Of a stretch of 64,000 nt of DNA, positions 11,808 to 24,710 are shown one piece after another. The translations under genes and the position numbers were made by a program. Origin of the DNA: Conchocele bisecta (Eukaryota; Mollusca; Bivalvia; Lucinida; Thyasiridae); assembly GCA_029237695.1 (NCBI GenBank), contig CM055266.1, positions 13,099,805 through 13,163,804 of the forward strand, in the 5' to 3' direction. The notes below the pieces were generated by a model. That model was not told where the DNA came from. It made no database searches and was given only the letters and a program-made list of their open reading frames with translations. Within the stretch, counting starts at the first letter, position 1; every line of letters starts with the position of its first letter.

Positions 11808-14800
11808 TGGACTAATGTTGATCAGCCCTCCCTCCCTAATATATGTTGGCAGTTGGCTGGGAACATGGCATTGGCAGCAAGTGTAGATCATGATTAGTGT
11901 ACATAGTTACACAGATAGTGGGCTAATGTTGATAGGCCCGCCCTGTATATGTTGTCAGTTGGCTGGGAACATGGCATTGGCAGCAAGTGTAGATCCTGAT
12001 TAGTGTACATGGTTACACAGATAGTGGACTAATGTTAATAAGCCCACCGCCCTGTATATGTTGGCAGTTGGCGGGAAACATGGCATTTGCAGCAAGTCTA
12101 TATCCTGATTATTGTACATGGTGACACAGATAGTGGACTAATGTTGATAGGCACGCCCTGCATAAGTTGGCAGCTGGCTGGGAACATAGCATTAGCAGCA
12201 AGTGTAGATCCTGATTAGTGTACATGATTACACATATAGTGGACTAATGTTGATAGGCCCTCCCTGTATATGTTGACAGTTGGCTGGGAACATGACATTG
12301 ACAACAAGTGCAGATCCTGATTATTGTACATTGTGACACAGATAGTGGACTAATGTTAATAGGCACGCCCTGTATATGTTGGTAACTGGCTGGGAACATG
12401 GCATTGACAGCAAGTGTAGATCCTGAGTATTGTATATTGTGACACAGATAGTGGACTAATGTAGATAGGCACGCCCTGTATATGTTGGCAGTTGGCTGCG
12501 AACGTGGCATTGGCAGCAAGTGTAGATCTTGATTATTGTACAGGGTTACAAAGATAGTGGACTAACGTTGATAGGCACGCCCTGTATATGTTGGCAACTG
12601 GCAATGTTGGCAATTGGCAGCAAGTGTTGATCCTGATTAGTGTATATGGTGACGCAGATAGTGGACTAATGTTGATAGGCCCGTCTTGTATATGTTGACA
12701 GCTGGCTGGGAACATGTCATTGGCATCAGCTGTAGATTCTGATTATTGCACTTGGTTACACAGATCGGGGACAAATGTTGATAGGCACGCCCTGTATATG
12801 TTAGCAGTTGGCTGGTAACATGGCATTGGCAGTCAGTGTATATCCTGATTATTGTACATGGTTACACATATAGTTTACTAATGTTGATAGGCACGCCCTG
12901 TATATGTTGGCAGTTGGCTCGGAACATGGCATTCGCAACAAGTGAAGATACTGATTATTGTACTTGTTACACAGATTGTAGATTAATGTTGACAGGCCTG
13001 CCATGTATATCTTGGCAGCGGGCTGGGAACATGGCATTGGCATCAAGTGTAGATCCTGATTATTGTACATGGTTACACAGATTGTGGACTAATGTTGATA
13101 GGCACGCCCGGTATATGTTGGTAGCTGGTTGGGAACATGGCATTGACAGCAAGTGTATATCCTGATTATTGTACATTGCGACACAGATAGTGGACTAATG
13201 TTGATAGGCACGCCCTGTATATGTTGGCAGCTGGCTGGGAACATGGCATTGGCAGCAAGTGTAGATCCTGATTATTGTACATAGTGACACAGACAGTGGA
13301 CTGATGTTGATAGACACGCCCTGTATATGTTGGCAGCTGGCTGGGAACATGGCATTGACAGCAAGTGTATATCGTGATTATTGTACATGGTTACAACAAT
13401 AGCTGACTAATCTTGATAGGCAGCCCGGTATATGTTGGCAGCTGGCTGGGAACATGGCATCGGCAGCAAGTGTAGATCCTGATTATTGTACATGGTTACA
13501 CAAATAGTGGACACATGTTAATAGGCACGCCCTGTTAATGTTGTCAGCTGGCTGGGAACATGTCATTGGCATCAAGTGTAGATTCTGATTATTGCACATG
13601 GTTACACAGATTGTGGACTAATGTTGATAGGCACGCCCTGTATATGTTGGCAGTTGGCTGGAAACATGACATTGGAAGCAAGTGTAGATCCTGATTATTG
13701 CACATGGCTACACAGATAGTGACCTAATGTTGATAGACACGCCCTGTATATGTTGGCAGCTGGCTGGCAACATGGCATTGGCAGCAAGTGTAGATCTTGT
13801 TTATTGTACATTGTTACTCAGATAGTTGACTAATCTTGACAGACAGCCCGCTATATATTGGCAGTTGGCTGGGAACATGACATTGGCAGCAAGTGTAGAT
13901 CCTGATTATTGCACATGGTGACACAGATAGTGGAGTAATGTTGATAGGCAAACCCTGTATATGTTGGCAGCCTGGAAGATGGCATTGTCAGCAAGTGTAG
14001 ATCCGGATTATTGTACATGGTGACACAGATAGTGGACTAATGTTGATAGGCACGCCATGTATATGTTGGAAGTTGGCTGGGAACATGGAATTGGCAGCAA
14101 GTGTAGTTTCAGATTTTAGCACATGTTGACACCGTTAGGGGACTAATGTTGATAGGCTCGCCCTGTATATTTTAGCAGTTGTCTGGGAACATGGCATTGG
14201 CATCAAGTGTATATCCTGATTATTGTATATGGTTAAACAGATAGTGGACTAATGTTGATAGGCAGCCCTGTATATGTTGGCAGCTGGCTGGTACCTACAG
14301 TGTAGATCCTGATTATTGTACATGGTTACAACGATAGTTGACTAATCTTGATATTCAGTCCGGTATATGTTGGCAGCTGGCTGGGAACATGGCATCGGCA
14401 GCAAGTGTAGATACTGATTATTGTACATGGTTACACAGATAGTGGACACATGTTAATAGGTACGCCCTGTATATGTTGGCTGCTGGCTGGGAACATGTTA
14501 CTGGCATCAAGTGTAGATTCTGATTATTGTACATGGTTACACAGATTGCGCATTAATGTTGATAGGCACGCCCTGTATATGTTGGCACTTGGCTGGGAAC
14601 ATGACATTGGCAGTAAATGTAGATCCTGATTATTGTACATGGCAACACATATAGTGAACTAATGTTGATAGACACGCCCTGTATATGTTGGCAGTTGGCT
14701 GGCAACAGGGCATTGGCAGCAAGTGTAAATCCTGATTATTGTACATGATTACATACATAATGGACTAATGTTGATAGGCACGCCCTGTATATGTTGGTAG

Positions 14801-17800
14801 CTGGCTGGGAACATGGCATTGGCAGCAGGTGTAGATCTTGATTATTGTACATAATGACACAGATAGTTGACTGATGTTGATAGGCCTGCCCTGTATATAT
14901 CGGCAGCTGGCTGGGAACATGTCATTGGCATCAAGTGTAGATTCTGATTATTGCACATGCTTACACAGATCATGGACTAATGTTGATATGCACGCCATGC
15001 ATATGTTGGCAGTTGGCTGGGAACATGATATTGGCAGCAAGTGTAGATCCTGATTATTGTACATGGCTACACAGACAGTGGACTAATGTTGATAGACACG
15101 TCCTGTATATGTTGCCAATTGGCTGGGAACAATGCATTGGCAGCACATGGTTATACAGATCGTGGACTAATATTGATAGGCACGCCATGTATATGTTGGC
15201 AGTTGACTGGGAACATGATATTGGCAGCAAGTGTAGAGCCTGTGTATTGTACATGGTGACACAGATAGTGAACTAAAGTTGATAGGCACGCCCTGATCAT
15301 GTTGGCAGTTGGCTGTGAACATGGCATTGACAGCAAGTGTAGATCATGATTATTCTACATTGTTACACAGATAGTGGACTAATGTTGATTGGCACGCCCT
15401 CTATATGTTGCCAGCTGACCAGGAACATACATGACATTGGCAGCAATTGTAGATCCAGATTATTGTACATGATTAGACAGAATGTGGACTAATGTTGATA
15501 GGCCTGCCCTGTAATTGTTGCCAGTCGGCTGGGTAAATGGCATAGGCAGCAAGTGTTGATCCTGATTAGTGTATATGGTGACGCAGATAGTGGACTAATG
15601 TTGATAGGCCCGCCCTGTATATGTTGGCAGCTGGCTGGGAACATGCCATTGGCATCAAGTGTAGATTCTGATTCAGAAACAGTGGAATAATGTTGGTTGG
15701 CCCGTCCTTTATATTTTGGCAGCAAGTGTATATCCTGATTATTGTACATGGTGACACAGATAGTAGACTAATGTTGATTGGCACGTCCTGTATATGTTGA
15801 CTATTGACTGGGAACATACATTGGCAGCAAGTGTAGATCCTAATTATTGTACATGGTTACATAGATAGTAGACTAATGTTGATTGGCACGTCCTGATATG
15901 TTGACTATTGACTGGGAACATACATTGGCAGCAAGTGTAGATCCTAATTATTGTACATGATTACACAGATAGTGGACTAATGTTGATAGGCACGTCCTGT
16001 ATATGTTGACTATTGACTGGGAACATACATTGGCAGCAAGTGTAGATCCTAATTATTGTACATGGTTACACAGATAGTAGACTAATGTTGATTGGCACGT
16101 CCTGTATATGTTGACTATTGACTGGGAACATACATTGGCAGCAAGTGTAGATCCTAATTATTGTACATGGTTACACAGATAGTGGACTAATGTTGATAGG
16201 CACGCCCTGTATATGCTGGCAGCTGGCTGGGAACATGGCGTTGACAGCAAGTGTAGATCCTGATTATTGTACATGGTGAAACAGAAAGTGGACTAATGTT
16301 GATAGGCACGCCCTGTATATGTTGCCAGCTGACTGGGAACATGGCATTGGCAGCAATTGTAGATCCTGATTATTGCACATGATTACACAGATTGTGGACT
16401 AATGTTGATAGGCACGCCCTGTATATATTGGCAGCTGGCTGGGAACATGGTATTGGCAGCAAGTGTAGATCCTGATTATTGTACATGGTGAAACAGATAG
16501 TGGACTAATGTTGATAGGCACGCCCTGTATATGTTGCCAGCTGACTGGGAACATGGCACTGGCAGCAATTGTAGATCCTGATTATTGCACATGATTACAC
16601 AGATTGTGGACTAATGTTGATAGGCACGCCCTGTATATATTGGCAGCTGGCTGGGAACATGGTATTGGCAGCAAGTGTAGATCCTGATTATTGTACATGG
16701 TGAAACAGATAGTGGACTAATGTTGATACGCACGCCCTGTATATGTTGCCAGCTGACTGGGAACATGGCATTGGCAGCAATTGTAGATCCTGATTATTGC
16801 ACATGATTACACAGATTGTGGACTAATGTTGATAGGCACGCCCTGTATATATTGGCAGCTGGCTGGGAACATGGTATTGGCAGCAAGTGTAGATCCTGAT
16901 TATTGTACATGGTTACACAAATTGTGGACTAATGTTGATATGACCGCGCGGTATATGTTGGAAGCTGACTTGGAACATGGCAGTGACAGCAAGTGTAGAG
17001 CCTGTGTATTGTACATGCTGACACAGATAGTGGACTAATGTTGATAGACTCGCCCTGATCATGTTGGTAGTTGGTTGCGAACATGGCATTGACAGCAAGT
17101 GTAGGTCCTGATTAGTGAACATTGTGACACAGATAGTGGACTAATGTTAATAGACACGCCCATAATATGCTGGCAATTGGCTGGGAACATGGCATTGGCA
17201 GCAATTGTAGATCCTGATTAGTGTACATGTTGACGCAAACAGTGCACTAATGTTGATTTGCCCGTCCCGTATATTTTGGCAGTTAACTGGGAACATGACA
17301 TTGGCAGCAAGTGTATATCCTGATTATTGTACATGGTGACACAGATAGTAAACTAATATTGATAGGCACGTCCTGTATATGTTGCCAATTGGCTGGGAAC
17401 ATGCATTGGCAGCAAGTGTAGATCCTGATTATTGTACATGGTTAGACAGATTGTGGACTAATGTTGATAGGCCGACCCTGTAATTGTTGCCAGTCTGCTG
17501 GGTAAATGGCATATGCAGCAAGTGTTGATCCTGATTAGTGTATATGGTGACGCAGATAGTGGACTAATGTTGATAGGCCCGCCCAGTATATGTTGGCAGC
17601 TGGCTGAGAACATGTCATTGGCATCAAGTGTAGATTCTGATTATTGCACATGGTTACACAGATCGTGGACTAATGTTGATAGGCACGCCCTGTATATGTT
17701 GGCAGTTGGCTGGGAACATGACATTGGCAGCAAGTGTAGAGCCTGTGTATTGTACATGGTGACACAGATAGTGAACTAAAGTTGATAGACTGTCCCTGAT

Positions 17801-19345
17801 CATGTTGGCAGTTGGCTGTGAACATGGCATTGACAGCAAGTGTAAATCCTGATTACTGTACATTGTGACACAGATAGTGGACTAATCTTGATAGACACGC
17901 CCTTAATATGCTGGCAGTTGGCTGGGAACATGGCATTGGCAGCAATTGTAGATCCTGATTATTGTACACGTTGACGCAAACAGTGGGCTAATGTTCGTTG
18001 GCCCGTCTTTTATATTTTGGCGGTTAACTGGGAACATTACATTGGCAGCAAGTGTATATCCTGATTATTGTACATGGTGACACAGGTAGTAGACTAATGT
18101 TGATAGGCACATCCTGTATATGTTGCCAATTGGCTGGGAACATGCATTGGCAGCAAGTGTAGATCCTGATTAGTGTACATAGTTACACAGATAGTGGACT
18201 AATGTTGATAGACACGCCCTGTATATGTTGGCAACTGACTGGGAACATGGCATTGACACAAGTGTAGATCCTGATTATTGTACATGGTTACACAGATAGT
18301 GGACTAATGTTGATAGGCACGCCCTGTATATGTTGGCAACTGGCTGAGAACTTTACATTGACAGCAAGTGTAGATCTTGATAATTGTACATGGTTACACA
18401 GATATTGGACTAATGTTGATAGGCACGCCCTGTTTATGTTGGCAGCTGGCTGGGAACATGGCATTGACAGCAAGTGTATATCCTGATTATTGTACATGGT
18501 TACACAGAATGTGGACTAATGTTGATAGGCACGCCCTCAATATGTTTGCAGCTTGCTGGGAACATGGCATTGGCACCAAGTGTAGATCCTGATTATTGTA
18601 CATGGTGACACAGATAGGGGACTAATGTTGATAGGCACGCCCTCAATATGTTTGCAGCTGGCTGGGAACAGGGCAGTGACAGCAAGTGTATATCCTGATT
18701 AGTTTACATGGTTACACAGGTAGTGGACTAATGTTGATAGGCATGCCCTCAATATGTTTGCAGCTGGCTGGGAACAGGGCATTGACAGCAAGTGTAAATC
18801 GTGATTATTGTACATGGTTACACAGATAGTGGAATAATGTTCATATGCCGTGTATATGTTGGCAGCTGGCTTGGAACATGACATTGTAGCAAGTGTAGAT
18901 CATGATTATTGTAGATAGTTACACAGATAGTAAACTAATGTTTATATGCCCGCCCTGCATATGTTGGCAGCTGGCTGGGAACATGGCATTGGCAGCAAGT
19001 GTAGATCCTGATTATTGTACATGGTTACACATATATTGGACTAATGTTCATATGCCCGCCCTGTATATGTTGGCAGCTGTCTGCGAACATGGTATTGGCA
19101 GCAAGTGTTGATCCTGATTAGTGTACATGGTTACACAGGTAGTGGACCAATGTTGATAGGCCCGCCCTGCATATGTTGGCAGCTGGCTGGGAACATGGCA
19201 TTAACAGCAAGTGTCGATCCTGATTATTGTACATGATGACACTGATTGCGGACTAATGTTGATAGACCCGCCCTGTATATGTTGGCAGTTGGCTGGGAAC
19301 ATGACATTGGTAGTAATTGTAAATCCTGATTATTGTGCATGGTTA
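11808..19345. repeat. 106-bp satellite array (repeat B), block 1
   Basis: About 70 copies of a 106-bp unit with the landmarks GTGGACTAATGTTGATAGGC, CTGTATATGTTGGCAG, CTGGGAACATGGCATTGGCA and GATCCTGATTATTGTACATG. Local runs are homogenised: a 212-bp dimer recurs about three times near 16260-16910, and a variant with GTTGACTATTGACTGGG recurs from 15790 to 16130. It lies wholly within the intron upstream of the FN3 exon. Reading frames in it are spurious. Confidence 0.96.
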
Positions 19346-19348
19346 TAG

Positions 19349-19452
19349 AAAATAGTAGGTTAGTGCCGTGAATGTGAAAAACTATCTCGCCGGGCTTAGT
19401 AAACTGGATTGGCGAGGCTATGCACTAATTAACCTACTGTTCTATTTATCCA
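19349..19452. repeat. Short inverted-repeat element
   Basis: The ends ATAGTAGGTTAGTGC and GCACTAATTAACCTACTGTTCTAT are inverted copies around a core with CTCGCCGGGC and GGCGAG. It abuts the end of repeat B block 1 and is probably a small MITE remnant. A related core is seen near 61755-61811. Confidence 0.5.
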
Positions 19453-19701
19453 GTCACCATTCTAAATCAGCATTTATTATATACCTACCCATGAAATACA
19501 TAGTTATACGATGTAAATAAAAGTCATATGTTCTCATCGATGAAATAAACAACTTCCGGTGAAAATACGACTACTTCCGCTATCTATATTCATAACGCGC
19601 ATCTTGCAGTGCCGGACTACAAATAGGCTGCAAATACACATTCAATACCGTACACAGTCTAAAAGAACTGCTAATTTCCATGTAGAGGTATATAGTAAAT
19701 A

Positions 19702-19845
19702 GAATATTCGTATGTTTGCAACGAATATGACATATATGTTCATCGAGTGGTGTGAAATGTCCATATTTCACGAGTGCCTAATATGGACATTTCACACCAC
19801 TCGATGTACATATATGTCATATTCGTTGCAAAAATATGAATATCC
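19702..19845. repeat. Long hairpin, arms about 65 bp
   Basis: The left arm (19702-19766) and right arm (19781-19845) are near-perfect reverse complements, sharing GAATATGACATATATGT and CGAGTGGTGTGAAATGTCC. They are separated by a 14-nt loop. It is probably a fold-back transposon or a collapsed palindromic MITE. Confidence 0.85.
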
Positions 19846-19966
19846 TCTATTTATTCAACTTAATTTAGTTAATTTAACCTTCTAAAGCGAGATATAATAA
19901 TAAGTTAGAACCGAATTGCATCAAACACTTATTGGCGCTCAAAACATAGTTCAATAAAGAAGTAAT

Positions 19967-20053
19967 AGTTACTGCCCTAATCGAGGTGTTCATGAGTTTG
20001 AACAACCTACATGTGCCCATGGAACATGAAACACCTCGATTAGAGCAGTAACT
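19967..20053. repeat. Inverted repeat, arms about 28 bp
   Basis: AGTTACTGCCCTAATCGAGG near 19967 pairs with CCTCGATTAGAGCAGTAACT near 20034, with two mismatches over 28 bp and a spacer of about 30 nt. Confidence 0.8.
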
Positions 20054-20123
20054 GACTTACACATCTACTTACTGACTACCGTTTGTTTGTATTCAGTGGA
20101 AATGTTTAATTTGCATTTGACAT

Positions 20124-20638
20124 TAAAGGTGCATGCCAACTCAGTAGGCACAGACTGTTCTGTAAAGGAATTAAATAAGTGTATAATTGTGTCACTATTC
20201 CACCAGTTCTAAAAATTACGAGTGCCCGCTATACAGATATAATCATTTCGTATTATTTATTTTACTGATAGTGACGCGCGGTGGTATCAGGCTATTTTCA
20301 TATGCAAATGAGGCATAATAATTTTTAATTATTTATTCTAATTAAATGCGTCACCTGAAAAAATAATATTGTTGACAGATTATAAAGTATGATCATTGCA
20401 CATTAAAATGTAAATACAGAGAATAAATAGTAATTTCCGTAAACATTTTAAGGAAACACGAGTATCGCCCCTGATATCAGTGTGGAAATTTACGCCCGAT
20501 ATAAAATGTATAATAATGCCAATCAATACGTGGGGTAATGGGGAATGTATTGAATGTTTATGTTGCCAGAAAATGCCTCAGATGATGTATTTGATATAAA
20601 TAGCATGTTGTCCCTACTGAGTGGGCATGTACCTTTAA
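20124..20638. mobile_element. MITE with about 26-bp terminal inverted repeats
   Basis: The left end TAAAGGTGCATGCCAACTCA is the inverted counterpart of the right end ending GGGCATGTACCTTTA. The element is about 515 bp, AT-rich and has no coding capacity. A TA or TTAA-type target duplication is possible, but the flanks do not settle it. Confidence 0.6.
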
Positions 20639-21003
20639 AGGAACTGTCTCTACAGTTATGACAGCCGATCAATAACATCCATGTACGCATGTGCCAGTGG
20701 GATTATAGTATTACATGTCCCATTGACACATTTTTCATTATTATTTGTGTTTGATGTCGAACGTATACATATACCAAGCAAGCACTCAATAATTATGCTG
20801 TATAATATGCATTGGAACATGCTTGCATAAATCATACTAATTCACAGAGAATACCAGGTTAGTGTAGTTTGAAATACCAGTTAATCAGGCAAGACTACAT
20901 GTATACCGTTTCCGAGCCGAGCCTCATTATCTTGATATCGAAAGATACTAGACTATATTTTTTTATCAGGTAACGTTTTATGCAAGTCAAATTTAAAACA
21001 GTT

Positions 21004-21210
21004 TTCGTTGAAAATAACGCGGACTTGTTCACGTTACGTGATTAGTCTGACGTCGTTCGGTAACGTCATGTGACGTCGTTCGAATAGAACGCCACTTTTC
21101 AATTCGTTGTAACCCGGATATTCGTATCAGGTCGATTCCTTATACGGTAGTATGTTATCAGTCCGTACGTATTGGATCAATACAAAGCTCGTTTCCCGAT
21201 AACAAATAAG
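21004..21210. repeat. Dispersed repeat, copy 1 (second copy near 61915-62135)
   Basis: Shares AAAATAACGCGGACTTGT, AATTCGTTGTAACC, GGATATTCGTATCAGGT and CAATACAAAGCTCGTT with the sequence near 61925-62120, in the same order and orientation but diverged. Boundaries are approximate. Confidence 0.6.
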
Positions 21211-22248
21211 TAAATAGTACAGTGGAACATCTCGAAAACCGTCACCCTGGGAGGTCCGCAGGGTTTCCATCTTGGATAGGTACCAGTGTAACAATAAACG
21301 TTAAACGAAGCTGTACGCCTTGATAATAATAAAAAACATAAGTCCTCGGTGACCTTGACCTTGGGCGGTCGTACTGACAGCCTTGATAATGAAATAAGGA
21401 CTTTAACAGTATTGCCTTACAAAGTTGTTTTATTACAAACAAGGTGAACATAAGTCCTCAGTGACCTTGACCTTGGGCGGTCGGATGTGGGCAGCATGCA
21501 TACAAAAGCACGATCACATTGTGGCCAAATATTATCAAAATCGGTGAAACGGTTCATGAGTTTTTGAAAAATGAAAGGTGTTACTAACGTACGTATGCAT
21601 GTACGTAGGTACGCAGTATATGGAATAACGCTATATCTCCTCTTGTCTATCGACAAGGGGATAATTAAACAGTCCATGCAGATTTGTTCTTATTTTAAAC
21701 CATGAAGAAACTACAATCAATGCCATATACATGAAACGCAATGAGGTCCCCAGGGTGTCCGGTTTAGACGTGTGTACATACATAGCCCACCACGTTTACG
21801 TTCAGCAGTTCTCTGTCAAAACATCGACGTGATAAGCACCAGGCCATATAGAATATAGTTGTAATTGAAGGGCCTCTCATCGCCTGGTGCAGCGCATATA
21901 AATGTACCTGCACGTGCAGCATATAAATGCATACATTTATTATTGGATGGTCAGTTATAAAAGTGATTTACGAGGGGTGTTCAATAATAAATTTCCCAAC
22001 ACATACATGATACCAATAAAATGAAATGACATTCACTAAAAACTATTAGCATAATTAAAACAGCAATCACATGTAAAGACACGTGGTCTTAGGTATGTGC
22101 ATAAAGTGATAAAACATGTTTAATTGAGGAAGCAATAATTCAATGGTAGATGCACATGGACTGTCTTAACCAAATCGTGCTTTAAAAAGATTCAGTATTT
22201 GGTAAAATATGTTGATTATACCAAATCATTGTTGACAGTCGATGGTAC
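21211..22248. other. Intron segment with a short direct duplication
   Basis: CATAAGTCCTCGGTGACCTTGACCTTGG-type text occurs twice (near 21339 and 21450), about 111 bp apart, probably as part of a dispersed repeat. No gene is supported. Confidence 0.45.
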
Positions 22249-22362
22249 TATTTTTAGCTCGACTTTTCGAAGAATATGGAGAGCTTATATAGTCACTCCG
22301 GCGTCGGCGTCGGCGTCGGCGTCGAAGTCGGCGTCGGCGTCGGAGTCGGAGTCGGAGTCGGA

Positions 22363-22421
<59 letters not shown>

Positions 22422-22560
22422 TGTCGGTGTCGGCGTCGGCGTCGGCATCGGCGTCACCGTCACGCCTTGGTTAAGATTTTTAGTCAAGCTTCTATATATG
22501 TGTACATCGACAACCCTCGTAGTTGAGCTATGCTGTTCTCCTACAGCTCTTGTTATTTAG
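22249..22560 (+). repeat. Dispersed element with internal GTCGGC microsatellite, copy 1
   Basis: Starts TTTTTAGCTCGACTTTTCGA and ends with GTTGAGCTATGCTGTTCTCC and TACAGCTCTTGTTATTTAG. Copy 2 lies at 27118-27998 with the same ends. The (GTCGGC)n core here spans about 150 bp. Confidence 0.8.
22300..22452 (+). repeat. GTCGGC hexanucleotide microsatellite
   Basis: About 25 hexamers with a few GTCGGA and GTCGAA variants. Because the period is six, it yields fake open frames of alternating Ser-Ala, Gly-Val or Thr-Pro on both strands. Confidence 0.95.
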
Positions 22561-24308
22561 TTTAATTAATTCCACATGTGTCTATAAATAGCAACATATT
22601 ATATGTGTGGAACAGTATTTTGATTGCAAACTAAAAAATGTTATGTTTCACAAAGTGTGCTTCCTTGTACTGAAATAGCGAACGGAAAAGCGTTACCAAC
22701 TTATCTCCCCTCTTCATCAGAGTCAATTGTAGTACATTGTATATAAGAAAACACACAGTCCTTGTCCTTGTATATGACATTTGGAGTCAATAAAGCGAAA
22801 ATTAGAGGAACATTGAATATCTTCGACATCATCTGAGACATCATGTGAGACAATGTTTCTTTAAAATACGTTAGAACATCTCTTTTGTCATATATCATCC
22901 GTTGGGTCTCTGTAGAGTTCACATCATTTACAATTTAATCCTTCATATGTTTAGCCACTATATTTTCACATGCAGTTTCAGTAATAAACCAACTTAAGTG
23001 ATTGAACTTAAGTGGTTGAGGCAGTTGTCATTCAACAATGAAACATGCCCTTTTGTACGATAATAAACTATTCTCAGTCAAAATTCAGAATACATGTATA
23101 TCATAGTTGTATGACAGTCCACGTGTACATGTATTTTATTATTATAATGCATAAATTTGACTTTCCTAGGAGCGTAAAACATATTATGTCATATTTTTGT
23201 ATAACTGGGATCAAGTGAACAATGTTCTCGAGCCAAATAAAAACGTTACAGCTATTTTATTGTAGCTTAAATATGCACTGATCACAAGTTATCAATAAGC
23301 ATAGCTTAAGTTCGACTCGTATGTTATAAAAGGCCGGCACTAGTTTATATTCAATATTATTATACACTAGTGTAATAAATGTGCAAATCAGACGGGTACA
23401 ATAAAACACATTATGTAACCAGTATATGCTTAGTATAATGCTGTGCTCCTGCAATAAAGCAAATCGAACATTTGTGTTTATGTACTATTATATGTATTGA
23501 AGCTCCTTGACTGATTTATAAAGAAACTGAGCATAGCCTCTTATGACATCAGTAAACTCGTTAATAATTGTCATAGTAAATCATCACGCAAGTAAGATCC
23601 TCTCTCTATATTGCACTGTATTTGAGACCTGATGAAATATGCCACTTCACGAGTGGGTGTAGGTTTTAAACACTTTTCTGTTACTTACTGAACGCCCCTC
23701 AATTATATCCCTATTTGTGTTGTTGAAAATTGTCTTTCTACGTGCTAAACTATACGTAAAAAGAAACATACTGTAGACTACGTGTGGGAGATTCACCAGG
23801 TAAGCTTTTATTTAAAGTATTTCAACAATGTTCTACACTATAGTTCGGACATGTCAGCCGCCCGTCTATATATATACTTTTGTTTATACATCTGTCCACG
23901 TCATTACCACGATTTGTGATTACATATGCGTCACTGACACGGAGAAGGACCTTGCAGTATTTGTAAGGCGAATATGTGTACCTGTAGCATCATTCACCTT
24001 CCAAATTAGCGTTTTATGTTATACATGTAACCATTTCGCTGATCGCAAAACATCAACAACTGCTACATTGGTGACATGTAGTAAATATAGGAAATGGTAT
24101 TGATCGAATGGCGACCAACACATGCAATGATAAAACTGCGCGAATGTGCAGACTGGTCCGGGCTATTCTAGCCATCGTAAGGCCGCTTTTCTTAGCCGGT
24201 GTTCCTTCTGTCAATCTATCAATTCACACAATGACCATAGAGACACAACGTGTGTGGTTTGCCGTGAGGCACGACTTTTTCGTGCCCAGTCATCAAAAAA
24301 TAAAAATA
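22561..24308. other. AT-rich intron, no gene seen
   Basis: Low-complexity AT-rich sequence with no recognisable coding exon, RNA gene or repeat boundary. A short inverted pair CCATCGTAAGGCCGC (near 24172) and GCGGCCTTACGAT (near 24926) brackets the mini-LTR element that follows. Confidence 0.4.
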
Positions 24309-24448
24309 TGTCGCGGTACGTAACTCACTATGGGGAGAATATGTGTATTCGCGCCCGGCTAGCTCAGTCGGTTAGAGCGATGGTACGGTAATCCAGAGGT
24401 CCCGGGTTCGAGCCCCGGGCCGGTGCACATTGTTCTCACCCTGTGACA
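24309..24448 (+). repeat. Left LTR of the TRIM
   Basis: 140 bp, starting TGTCGCGGTACG and ending CACCCTGTGACA. It holds the better-preserved tRNA-like segment. Confidence 0.8.
24353..24427 (+). other. tRNA-Lys-like sequence inside left LTR
   Basis: The first 20 nt, GCCCGGCTAGCTCAGTCGGT, equal the 5' portion of animal tRNA-Lys(CUU). The A box TAGCTCAGTCGG and B box GGTTCGAGCCC fit the pol III consensus. The anticodon arm is not a good hairpin and the acceptor ends pair only partly, so this is tRNA-derived promoter sequence and not a functional tRNA gene. Confidence 0.75.
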
Positions 24449-24450
24449 TT

Positions 24451-24469
24451 TGGCGCCCAACGAGGGACC
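24451..24469 (+). other. Primer binding site of the TRIM (tRNA-Lys type)
   Basis: TGGCGCCCAACGAGGGACC begins two bases after the left LTR. The first 12 nt are complementary to the 3' end of tRNA-Lys including CCA. Confidence 0.75.
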
Positions 24470-24556
24470 GTGACTGATATATATACTACCCAAAATGTAC
24501 CAAAAATATGGAATTCAGAGACGAATTAAATATAGAATTCGGGGACGAATTCCAAT

Positions 24557-24570
24557 TTGGCGGGGAAGTA
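24557..24570 (+). other. Polypurine tract of the TRIM
   Basis: TTGGCGGGGAAGTA directly precedes the right LTR, in the place expected for plus-strand priming. Confidence 0.6.
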
Positions 24571-24710
24571 TGTCATGGTACGTAACTCACTGTGGGGAAG
24601 AAATGTGTATTCGTTCCCGGCTAGCTCAGTCGGTTAGGGCGATGGTACAGTAAACCAGAGGTCCCGGGTTAGACCCCCGGGCCGGTGCACATTTTTCTCA
24701 CCCTGTGACA
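24571..24710 (+). repeat. Right LTR of the TRIM
   Basis: 140 bp, starting TGTCATGGTACG and ending CACCCTGTGACA. Its tRNA-like segment keeps the A box TAGCTCAGTCGG, but the B box has decayed to GGTTAGACCCC. Confidence 0.8.

Larger units (their letters stand above)
24309..24710 (+). mobile_element. Miniature LTR retrotransposon (TRIM) with tRNA-like LTRs
   Basis: Two direct 140-bp repeats (24309-24448 and 24571-24710), each starting TGTC and ending GACA, flank only 122 bp. Immediately after the left repeat comes TGGCGCCCAACGAGGGACC, a primer-binding-site match to the 3' end of tRNA-Lys. Immediately before the right repeat is a purine-rich GGCGGGGAAG. These are the landmarks of a TRIM: LTR, PBS, PPT, LTR, with no coding capacity. 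The LTRs are about 90% identical by eye. No 5-bp target duplication is visible (AAATA versus TCCAG). Each LTR contains a tRNA-like segment with pol III A and B boxes. Confidence 0.8.

Noticed and set aside
21339..21480. TGACCTTGACCTTGG motifs resembling nuclear receptor response elements
   Set aside because: They occur within a duplicated dispersed repeat, and there is no gene context to support regulation.
22199..22560. Ser-Ala, Gly-Val and Thr-Pro repeat proteins
   Set aside because: All are translations of the same GTCGGC microsatellite in different frames.
24353..24427. Functional tRNA-Lys gene
   Set aside because: The anticodon arm does not form and the acceptor stem is mismatched; the sequence lies within an LTR present twice.
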